The notes under the pieces are model-generated. The model did no database searches, was not told where the DNA came from, and saw only the letters and a program-made list of their open reading frames with translations. Of a stretch of 46,053 nucleotides of DNA, positions 26,313-32,826 are shown in pieces. How positions within the stretch are numbered: position 1 is the stretch's first letter; the number at the start of each line of letters is the position of its first letter. A program made the translations under genes and the position numbers. Source of the stretch: Bacteroidales bacterium (GTDB lineage: Bacteria; Bacteroidota; Bacteroidia; Bacteroidales; UBA932); the NCBI GenBank assembly GCA_017962925.1, contig JAGCUK010000089.1, positions 1 to 46,053 of the forward strand. The letters are read 5' to 3'.

Positions 26313-27277
26313 TGACAAGCTTTGCCGATATAGGAAAGAAGGAAGCCCTCAGGCGTTTGTATGAGGGAAGCAAGTTCGCGCCCGGCGTCCAGGTCGCACA
26401 CAAGGTGCTGCTGGAGGGCGTGGACTTCAACCTGGTTTACTTCCCCCTCAAACACCTGGGCCATAAAGCTGTTACAGCGGCGACAGGCGAGCTTTTCTCC
26501 CAACTTTATCACCCCACAACCCTGTCCGTGGTGCTGGGTGTGAGCGCCAAGTTGGATTATCCTCAGGTGGAGGAAATCTGGCAGGGCGTGACCGCGGCCG
26601 CGGAGGAATATGGATACAAGGATGTGGCCTTCGACCTGCAGCCCTCTAAGAACGGACTGTGCATCAGTGTGTCCGCCAGTGGCGAGCGCAGTAAGCTCAC
26701 CGAGGTGCGCCGCCCCAAGCCCCATAGCAAGGACCTGCTTTGCGTCAGCGGACGCCTCGGGGCTGCCTATCTGGGGCAGTGCGTGATGGAGAAGGAACTC
26801 GAGCGATTCGAGAAAGGGGAGTCCGACCGCAAGGAACTCGAGCAGTATAAGATGCTGGTTGGTGCCTATCTCAAACCCGAACTCGACCCCGGCATAGTAA
26901 CAAAATTGGAGGAGGATGAAATCATCCCTTCTGCGGGATGTCTGATCACCCACGGCCTGGCCGATGCGGTCAAGCGAATAGCGGAAAAGACAGGTTTCGG
27001 AGCAAAGGTTTATGCCGACAGAATCCCCTTCGAAGGGAACTCTTTCGAACTGGGGAGAAAACTCAATCTGGACCCTGTCTCTGCCGCAATGAATGGTGGG
27101 GAGGACTATCAGCTTTTATACGTGGTCCCCATCCTCGAAATGGAGAAATTCCGCAGGGATTTCCAGACCTTCGATATCGTAGGACATCTCGCCCAAAGCG
27201 AAGTCGGCACGGTGCTTGTCACCCCCGAGGGAGTCGAACTTCCGCTCCGTGCTCAGGGCTGGAAAGAAGACGAATAA
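26312..27277 (+). CDS. ThiL/PurM-like (AIR synthase-related) protein
   Basis: 321 residues from the ATG in TAATG, overlapping the glyS stop by one base. The fold pattern is that of AIR synthase-related kinases: an N-terminal strand-rich half (LLEGVDFNLVYFPLKHLGHKAV) and a C-terminal half with AGCLITHGLADAVKRIAEKTGFGAKVY and NGGEDYQLLYVVP. ThiL phosphorylates thiamine phosphate. Here the usual GDDAA and DxxxMGA nucleotide/metal motifs at the N-terminus are not recognisable (PGVQVAHKV and LGHKAVTAATGELF in their places), so catalytic activity or substrate may differ. I call the family, not the reaction. Confidence 0.75.
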   Translation: MTSFADIGKKEALRRLYEGSKFAPGVQVAHKVLLEGVDFNLVYFPLKHLGHKAVTAATGELFSQLYHPTTLSVVLGVSAKLDYPQVEEIWQGVTAAAEEYGYKDVAFDLQPSKNGLCISVSASGERSKLTEVRRPKPHSKDLLCVSGRLGAAYLGQCVMEKELERFEKGESDRKELEQYKMLVGAYLKPELDPGIVTKLEEDEIIPSAGCLITHGLADAVKRIAEKTGFGAKVYADRIPFEGNSFELGRKLNLDPVSAAMNGGEDYQLLYVVPILEMEKFRRDFQTFDIVGHLAQSEVGTVLVTPEGVELPLRAQGWKEDE

Positions 27278-27295
27278 TCACTAATAATCAAGAAT

Positions 27296-27991
27296 ATGAA
27301 AAAGATCATTGCAACCCTCAGCGCACTGGTGCTCATCGCATCTGTCGCAAATGCACAGAGCGGCCTCGGCGGACTGCTCGGCAAAATCTTCGGCGGCGGA
27401 AACCAAACCGAAACCACCACTAGCGGAGAAGGCTCATCCACGATCGCATCCGCAGCGGAAGGCCTCCTCGGCACCCTCCTCGGCACCGTCATTTCTCAGG
27501 CTGTGACTGTGTCTCTCCCCGGCACCTGGACCTATAACGGAATCGCATCCGCAATCGAAACCGAGAATGCCCTCACCACGCTGGCAGCATCCACATACAA
27601 GGAGAAACTCGAGACCAAACTCGACGGCTATCTCCAGAAGATCGGCATCGTTCCCGGCGTGGCCACCATCACTTATAACGCCGACAATACATTCACCATT
27701 GCCAGCGCCACCAAGACCATCGCCTCCGGCACATATACATACGACACCCAGACCAAGAACATCGTGATGAAATTGGGCAAGGTCTATAGCTATATGACAA
27801 TGGAAGGCACCGTGACCGCCACCACAAACGGCGCACAGGTGCTCTTCGACGCCAACAAGTTCCTGGCATTCGCCAAGAAAGCCATCAAGGTCGTGGGCGC
27901 AGGCAAGGACAACTCCACCCTCAATACCGTTGCAAACCTCGCCGAACAGGTCACCGGCCTGAAACTTGGCTTCGACATGGTAAAGAAGTAA
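27296..27991 (+). CDS. DUF4923 family secreted protein
   Basis: 231 residues with a Sec signal peptide ending NAQ (residues about 1-21). A Gly-rich segment (GLGGLLGKIFGGG), a hydrophobic stretch (AAEGLLGTLLGTVISQAVTV) and a beta-rich body starting LPGTWTYNGIASAIETENAL follow. This matches my memory of the Bacteroidota DUF4923 family (envelope proteins of unknown function). It starts 18 bases after the ThiL-like gene. No hairpin terminator follows, and the next operon has its own promoter. Confidence 0.8.
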   Translation: MKKIIATLSALVLIASVANAQSGLGGLLGKIFGGGNQTETTTSGEGSSTIASAAEGLLGTLLGTVISQAVTVSLPGTWTYNGIASAIETENALTTLAASTYKEKLETKLDGYLQKIGIVPGVATITYNADNTFTIASATKTIASGTYTYDTQTKNIVMKLGKVYSYMTMEGTVTATTNGAQVLFDANKFLAFAKKAIKVVGAGKDNSTLNTVANLAEQVTGLKLGFDMVKK

Positions 27992-28025
27992 GAAAATGTT
28001 TTTCGTTATTTTATCGGGATAGTAC

Positions 28026-28051
28026 AACTATAGTTATTTTGTCTATATTTG
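28026..28051 (+). promoter_or_regulatory. Putative promoter of the CXXX-repeat operon with overlapping palindrome
   Basis: TATATTTG (28044-28051) matches TAnnTTTG and lies 27 bases before the precursor ATG. Nine bases upstream, AACTATAGTT (28026-28035) is a perfect 10-base palindrome in the -33 to -20 region, where no TTG -33 element is seen. That is the place where an activator or repressor would bind. The operator reading is inference. Confidence 0.5.
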
Positions 28052-28077
28052 TAAGTCGCTGATAAATAACGAGAAAT

Positions 28078-28779
28078 ATGAAACAAAAAGATAGCGATGC
28101 GCTATCCGGCAGGAGAGAATTTCTAAAGCGCCTCAGCGCTGTCACCCTGCCAGCTATAGCCGTAATTACCGGATTGGTACCACTGTCTTCCTGCGAAAAG
28201 GAGGAGCTGGTGGTTGTTGACTGTAACAATTCCTGCGAAGGCGGATGTTCCGGAATGTGCACCGGGAGTTGCACCAGCAACTGCAGTTCCGACTGCGTCA
28301 GCGCTTGCTCGTCCGTCTGCACCGGGAGTTGCGGCAATACTTGTGAAGATACTTGTACCGGCACCTGCCGCACCGGTTGCACCAGTTGCACTGGCGGATG
28401 CGAAGGCTCCTGCACCGGAGGTTGTGGCGGAACATGCTCCGGAGGCTGCGGCGGAACTTGCACCGGCAGTTGCTCTTCCACCTGCACCAACGGCTGTAAG
28501 GGTGAATGCACGAATGCGTCCGGCCGCGGATGCTATGAATGCACACAAGCCTGCTATGCCGGTTGTTCCGGAGCTTGCTCCAGCGGATGCAGCGGAGGAT
28601 GCGACGGCTCTTGCAGAAGCTATTGTGTCAGCTCTTGCAAGGGTTATTGCACCAGCAGCATGAAAAGCCAGAGTTCCGGCTGTTCCGACAGGGGATCTTG
28701 TTACTTTTTCTGCGAAAACGACTGTTATGCCCACTGTTACGGATCTTGCGACAGTTCCTGCATAGCATCAAGCAACTAA
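28078..28779 (+). CDS. CXXX-repeat cysteine-rich precursor, Tat/lipoprotein signal
   Basis: 233 residues. The N-terminus has a twin-arginine motif (GRREFLKR, Arg12-Arg13), a hydrophobic core and an LSSC lipobox (Cys39), so it is probably exported folded by Tat and lipidated. After the lipobox there are 43 cysteines, nearly all exactly four residues apart: Cys49-101 (14 in register), Cys104-144 (11), Cys152, Cys155-191 (10), Cys202 and Cys208-228 (6). Spacer residues are mainly Gly, Ser, Thr and Asn, with Tyr and acidic residues rising toward the C-terminus. The radical SAM maturase genes that follow make it the likely substrate. The modification is unknown; thioether-type links or metal binding are possible. 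Confidence 0.9.
   Translation: MKQKDSDALSGRREFLKRLSAVTLPAIAVITGLVPLSSCEKEELVVVDCNNSCEGGCSGMCTGSCTSNCSSDCVSACSSVCTGSCGNTCEDTCTGTCRTGCTSCTGGCEGSCTGGCGGTCSGGCGGTCTGSCSSTCTNGCKGECTNASGRGCYECTQACYAGCSGACSSGCSGGCDGSCRSYCVSSCKGYCTSSMKSQSSGCSDRGSCYFFCENDCYAHCYGSCDSSCIASSN
28222..28761 (+). repeat. 12-base-period Cys codon repeat region (CXXX repeats)
   Basis: Forty-three TGC/TGT codons recur at a 12-base period, with phase shifts after Cys101, Cys152, Cys191 and Cys202. Local near-identical copies (for example TGCACCGGGAGTTGC at 28258 and again 60 bases later) suggest growth by slippage or unequal recombination of 12-base units. The periodicity also opens long meaningless frames on both strands. Confidence 0.9.
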
Positions 28780-28784
28780 TAACC

Positions 28785-29993
28785 ATGCAGATCAGGGAAG
28801 GAAATGCCTCGTGGCGCGGCGGGATGGCCAAGAACATCACCTTCATCGTTACCAAAGATTGCCAGCTGGCTTGCAAATATTGCTACCTTGTCGGCAAGAA
28901 CATGAAGGAAAGGATGAGTTTCGAGACTGCCAAGGCTGCCGTGGACTACATTCTCGGCGACAGGAAACAGTTCGCCGAGGAGTCGGTCGTTTTCGACTTT
29001 ATCGGCGGGGAGCCCTTTCTGGAAATAGACCTGATCGACCGCCTGTGCGACTACATAAAGCAGCAACTGTTCCTTCTGGATCATCCATGGTTCAATTCCT
29101 ATCGTTTCAGCTTCTCCACGAACGGCATCAACTACCACGAAAAGAAAGTACAGGATTTTATCGAAAAGAACAAAAACCACCTTTCGATAGGAATCACCAT
29201 CGACGGCACCAGTGCCAAACACGACCTCAACAGGGTCTACAAAAACAGCGACCGGGGTTCCTACGACGACGTGGTACGCAACATTCCCCTCTGGCTCTCG
29301 CAGTTTCCTGATATGGGAACAAAGGTTACCATCAGCAGTCCGGACATCCCCTACATCAAAGAAAGCGTGCTCCACCTCTATAGCCTTGGCATAAAGGAAA
29401 TCAATGTCAACTGTGTGTTCGAAGAAGTGTGGCAGGAAGGAGACGACGCCCTGTTCGAGCAGCAGCTGGTAGCGCTGGCAGATGAAATAATAGACCGGGG
29501 GTTCTACCGCGACCACTACTGCTCCTTTTTCACCGGAGACATCGGCCGCCCCATGGACCCCGAGCGTGAGAACCAGAACTGGTGCGGAGCCGGAATGATG
29601 CTTTCCGTGGATGCCGCGGGCAACTTCTACCCCTGCACCCGATTCGCCGCCTTCTCGTTAAGAAGCAAGAAACCAATCATCATAGGAAACGTGCGCGAAG
29701 GGATCGACCAGGATAAACTTCGTCCGTTCCTTACTTTGGACAGACTGACCCAAAGCCCGGAAGAATGCCGTAATTGCGAGGTTGCGGCAGGTTGTGCCTG
29801 GTGCCAGGGCGAAAATTACGATGCGGCACCGAAACCCACGATTTTCCGCCGCTCTACAGCAATATGCAAGATGCATAAGGCCCGCGTCAGGGCAAATAAT
29901 TACTACTGGACCCGGCTCGAAAGGCTCGAGACCAAGGAAGAAATTGAAAAACTCAAAAACAGGGAGGTGGCATGCTGCGATATCTTATCATAA
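28785..29993 (+). CDS. Radical SAM/SPASM peptide maturase, CXXX-repeat target type
   Basis: 402 residues from ATG 28785, five bases after the precursor stop. The radical SAM cluster triad is CxxxCxxC (DCQLACKYCYLV; Cys26, Cys30, Cys33). FIGGEPFLEIDLIDRL is the SAM-binding GGE motif. The TIM-barrel part continues to about 290. The C-terminal SPASM domain has auxiliary-cluster cysteines in NWCGAGMMLSVDAAGNFYPC, ECRNCEVAAGCAWCQG and TAICKMH. It should use SAM and extra Fe-S clusters to modify the adjacent Cys-rich peptide, in the cytoplasm before Tat export. An upstream open frame inside the precursor is a by-product of the repeats, not part of the protein. It overlaps the next gene by 22 bases. 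Confidence 0.92.
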   Translation: MQIREGNASWRGGMAKNITFIVTKDCQLACKYCYLVGKNMKERMSFETAKAAVDYILGDRKQFAEESVVFDFIGGEPFLEIDLIDRLCDYIKQQLFLLDHPWFNSYRFSFSTNGINYHEKKVQDFIEKNKNHLSIGITIDGTSAKHDLNRVYKNSDRGSYDDVVRNIPLWLSQFPDMGTKVTISSPDIPYIKESVLHLYSLGIKEINVNCVFEEVWQEGDDALFEQQLVALADEIIDRGFYRDHYCSFFTGDIGRPMDPERENQNWCGAGMMLSVDAAGNFYPCTRFAAFSLRSKKPIIIGNVREGIDQDKLRPFLTLDRLTQSPEECRNCEVAAGCAWCQGENYDAAPKPTIFRRSTAICKMHKARVRANNYYWTRLERLETKEEIEKLKNREVACCDILS

Positions 29994-30844
29994 TGCTCGA
30001 TGCATCGGCGCCATCGTTCTGCTATTATCCGGACCCTTCCTCCGGCGGCAGGAAGATGCCGTTGGAGGTCCTTCGCAAAGCCGTGTACTTCGCACAGACG
30101 CACGCTCTGGGCGTGAATGTCCTATGCTCTGATCCCCCCGAAAAAGAGATTCTGCAGGAGCTCGACAGAATCAACCACATTTTTATCGGCCCAAGCTCCG
30201 TAACGAGCGACTCCGTATGGAATGTTCCCGTGTTGAACATCGGAGACAACCTGTCCGTATTCCCCGGAAATCCCGACAAAAACATAATCCTGCGCAGCGA
30301 CGTAGCATCTCTTCCAAAGCTGCCGGAGGCCGTTAGCGCCTTGAAGGGCAAGTTCCTGCGGCTGAACGTGATAATCACCGACGAGTGGAAGATGACTCCG
30401 GAGCTCGTGACGGTTTTCCAGAGAATTCTGGAGCAAACCGGCCGGCTGGCCGATGGCAGGCAGATTAACTTGATAACAGACCGTGCGATGCTCAGCAAAC
30501 CCTCCCACTGCGAAGCGGGGGTGAAGCATCTGACCGTTGCACCGGATGGTAGGTTTTACATCTGCCCGGGGTTCTTCCACGAGAATCCGGAAGATTCCTG
30601 CGGCAGTCTGGACGAAGGAGTAAGCGTTCCGTTGGAAGAACTGTACCGCCTGGAATGTGCGCCCATTTGCAGGGAATGCGATGCCTGGCAGTGCAAGCGC
30701 TGCGTATGGATGAACAGAAAGAGAACGCTTGAGGTCAACACCCCCTCGCGGGGCCAGTGCATCACTTCGCATGTGGTGCGGAACTACGCCTTAAAAGACA
30801 GCCCAACCCCATATCTTGACCCCTTTGAACTGATAGGAAGATGA
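29972..30844 (+). CDS. CXXX repeat peptide maturase (SPASM-like, no radical SAM triad)
   Basis: 290 residues. The N-terminal half (MLRYLIIMLDASAPSFCYY, SGGRKMPLEVLRKAVYFA) has no CxxxCxxC triad. The C-terminus carries a SPASM/twitch-like cysteine set: VAPDGRFYICPGFFHENPEDSCGS and CAPICRECDAWQCKRCVWMNRK. This fits the family that NCBI names CXXX repeat peptide maturase, which I recall as a partner of the radical SAM protein in these clusters. It could be a partner subunit or recognition/auxiliary-cluster protein. Overlaps the upstream maturase by 22 bases and the downstream lipoprotein by 4 (ATGA). Confidence 0.82.
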   Translation: MLRYLIIMLDASAPSFCYYPDPSSGGRKMPLEVLRKAVYFAQTHALGVNVLCSDPPEKEILQELDRINHIFIGPSSVTSDSVWNVPVLNIGDNLSVFPGNPDKNIILRSDVASLPKLPEAVSALKGKFLRLNVIITDEWKMTPELVTVFQRILEQTGRLADGRQINLITDRAMLSKPSHCEAGVKHLTVAPDGRFYICPGFFHENPEDSCGSLDEGVSVPLEELYRLECAPICRECDAWQCKRCVWMNRKRTLEVNTPSRGQCITSHVVRNYALKDSPTPYLDPFELIGR

Positions 30845-32517
30845 GACGTATTTTATTCATAGCCTTGGCAGCCCTCTCCGTTGCCTGCACCAAAACCGAG
30901 TACAAGTATGAGTATGCATACAAAGAACCCGAACTCGGCAGCCTGTCTGTTTCTTCGGTAACGGCACAATCCGTTCTCCTTGAAGGAAGTGTCTCCAGGG
31001 ATGGCGGCCAGACGGTCTCGGAAAGGGGTTTTTATCTGTCCACCAGTTCATTTAATAACGAACCGCCGTCATCCGCCAGGAAAATCGTAGCCCAGGATCC
31101 TTCCGGCGAAGGAAAGTTCAGCATGGAGATTACGGGGCTTATGCAGGGAACCACATACTATGTGTGCTCATACGCAATCAACAGTATCGGCAAAACCTTC
31201 TCTGCTACCAAGACCTTCTCGACAAAGAGAACGGCAAAGGTTATTCTGGAGGATGTTGAAGTGGAGACTCTGTCTATCCTGAAAACGGAGATCTCCAGCG
31301 ATCACGACTACGATTACGATTTGGACCTGAAGTTTTCTGTGAGTTTCGAAGATGTGGGTTCGTTTGTTTCTGCCGGCGTTTGTGTGGATGGGTATGAATA
31401 CACCTATGGCGAAACTCTTCCTTCTACAGACGCCACGAGCATTATCGTAAAATGCTCTACCCCGTATTACAATACCGGAGAAATAAAGATTAATGCCTTT
31501 GCCTTCGCAAACGACAGGAACGGCAACAGGGTGGTGTCTGAAAGCCGTGATATCTCATTTTCCGCTATGGGCGTATCCCTCCGTCCGGAAGCTCACGTTT
31601 CTGAAACAGACTGGTATTCCGAACCGGACAAGAATTATTACATTCATTATTTCGACATTGGTGTCCGGGTCATAACCGGTGGTGCGAACATCAGCGAGCT
31701 CGGCGTTTTCCCAACAAGCACCTTCAAAACTGTGTCATTTACACCCGGGTCTTTTCAGGACTACACTTACTATAGTACTATTGAAACAATAAAAAGCGCC
31801 AACAAAGAAGAAAAGTTGTCGGCATACGGAAGTGGCAGGCTGAAAAACGGAATGTTATTTTATGCCTGGGATTTCAAAACCGGAGCGAATACTGCGACAT
31901 CCTCATTTGGAACGGGCACGAGTTATGAAGTCTTTTTCTCGGAAGATTTTACCGATGGACTGGGAAAATTCACCGCAACCGCAGATACCCTGGGTTCATA
32001 TGTATGGGAGTGGGATTTCGCCAACAAAGCATTGAAGGCAAATGCATATTCCGGAGGGGCAAACCGCGCCGCAAAGACGTCGTGCATCTCCAACACCATC
32101 GATCTTAGGAACCGCAAGATGGCGTACTTCCTGTTTAGCGCAAGTTCGAAGTATTTTACGACTTTGAACGAAGACGTCACCCTTTCCATCTATTCAAGCA
32201 ATGACGACAAATGGTACACGGTTTCTTTAGGCCTGACCAACGACAAGGGCTGGGAAAGCAAAATATTAAATTTGAGCGAGTTCATCGGAGATGAAATCAA
32301 AATAGCATTCAGATACAAAAGCTCCGAGGCGTCCTGCGGATCCATTTTGATCGACAATATAGAATTGTTTTCTTTGGAAAACGGGGCGTCCAACACATCT
32401 TCCGCCGCCGCCAGGCTGGCAAGAATAAACGCGGCATCGACGCGTGTAAATGAGAAAGAACAGGCAACTATAAACAAGACTCAATATGAAAACACCCGTA
32501 GGAAAAGTCTCCGCTGA
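30841..32517 (+). CDS. Lipoprotein with Fn3-like and jelly-roll domains, embedded in the CXXX operon
   Basis: 558 residues. The lipoprotein signal is MRRILFIALAALSVAC (Cys16 lipidated). Residues about 30-130 look like an Fn3-type domain of the Bacteroidota surface type (VTAQSVLLEGSVSRDGG, ERGFYLSTS, TYYVCSYAINSIGKTFS). A second beta domain follows to about 260. The C-terminal 365-515 is a jelly-roll of the choice-of-anchor/DUF5017 kind (EDFTDGLGKFTATADT, SCISNTIDLRNRKMAYFLF, IKIAFRYKSSEASCGSILID). The start overlaps the maturase (ATGA) and the end overlaps the modification protein by 32 bases, so it belongs to the same translation unit. Likely an outer-surface partner or anchor for the modified peptide (inference). 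It is AT-richer than its neighbours. Confidence 0.85.
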   Translation: MRRILFIALAALSVACTKTEYKYEYAYKEPELGSLSVSSVTAQSVLLEGSVSRDGGQTVSERGFYLSTSSFNNEPPSSARKIVAQDPSGEGKFSMEITGLMQGTTYYVCSYAINSIGKTFSATKTFSTKRTAKVILEDVEVETLSILKTEISSDHDYDYDLDLKFSVSFEDVGSFVSAGVCVDGYEYTYGETLPSTDATSIIVKCSTPYYNTGEIKINAFAFANDRNGNRVVSESRDISFSAMGVSLRPEAHVSETDWYSEPDKNYYIHYFDIGVRVITGGANISELGVFPTSTFKTVSFTPGSFQDYTYYSTIETIKSANKEEKLSAYGSGRLKNGMLFYAWDFKTGANTATSSFGTGTSYEVFFSEDFTDGLGKFTATADTLGSYVWEWDFANKALKANAYSGGANRAAKTSCISNTIDLRNRKMAYFLFSASSKYFTTLNEDVTLSIYSSNDDKWYTVSLGLTNDKGWESKILNLSEFIGDEIKIAFRYKSSEASCGSILIDNIELFSLENGASNTSSAAARLARINAASTRVNEKEQATINKTQYENTRRKSLR

Positions 32518-32758
32518 GGAGCGGGACGCGATTCAAGCGCTTTTTGAAAGAAAAAACGGATTGGCCGAGCTTGCCAAAATCGTAAGCGTCGACAATGCCC
32601 TCCTATATGAAAAGCTCGTGAAGGACATGGGCGAAACAACCACTCGCTTCCAGAGATGGTGGGAAGATATGTCGGCCAAATACCAGTGGCGCTCCTCTGC
32701 AAAAGGCAACTGGGAAATCAACTTTGATACGTGTGAGATTTTCTTGAACGAACCCTGA
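32486..32758 (+). CDS. CXXX repeat peptide modification system protein
   Basis: 90 residues, mostly helical, no signal peptide and no cysteine except one near the C-terminus. The N-terminal part KVSAEERDAIQALFERKNGLAELAKI and central RFQRWWEDMSAKY resemble the small family named CXXX repeat peptide modification system protein. Its role is unknown; a leader-binding chaperone or regulator is conceivable. The gene starts 32 bases inside the lipoprotein gene and ends just before a strong terminator, closing the operon. Confidence 0.78.
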   Translation: MKTPVGKVSAEERDAIQALFERKNGLAELAKIVSVDNALLYEKLVKDMGETTTRFQRWWEDMSAKYQWRSSAKGNWEINFDTCEIFLNEP

Positions 32759-32780
32759 AAAACTCCTCGTATTTTCTCTG

Positions 32781-32808
32781 CGCCCGGCTTTTAAAGTCGG
32801 GCGTTTTT
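32781..32808 (+). terminator. Intrinsic terminator of the CXXX operon
   Basis: CGCCCGGCTTT pairs with AAAGTCGGGCG (one G-T wobble) and is followed by a run of five T, 22 bases after the last stop codon. The dnaE promoter begins immediately afterwards. Confidence 0.9.
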
Positions 32809-32811
32809 GTA

Positions 32812-32819
32812 TATCTTTG
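32812..32819 (+). promoter_or_regulatory. -7 element of dnaE, near-leaderless
   Basis: TATCTTTG matches TAnnTTTG and ends only seven bases before the dnaE ATG, so the predicted transcript has a leader of a few bases at most. It directly follows the upstream terminator. Confidence 0.5.
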
Positions 32820-32826
32820 TAAGACT

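Noticed and set aside
28123..28734. Long antisense open frame opposite the Cys-rich precursor, rich in Ala and Gly
   Set aside because: It arises because the 12-base repeat of TGC/TGT codons excludes stops in several frames on both strands; the encoded peptide has no domain features and no promoter.
28539..28784. Open frame in phase with the radical SAM maturase extending 82 codons upstream
   Set aside because: It is the shadow of the precursor repeats (Leu/Arg/Gln-rich). The ATG at 28785, right after the precursor stop, gives a normal maturase start.
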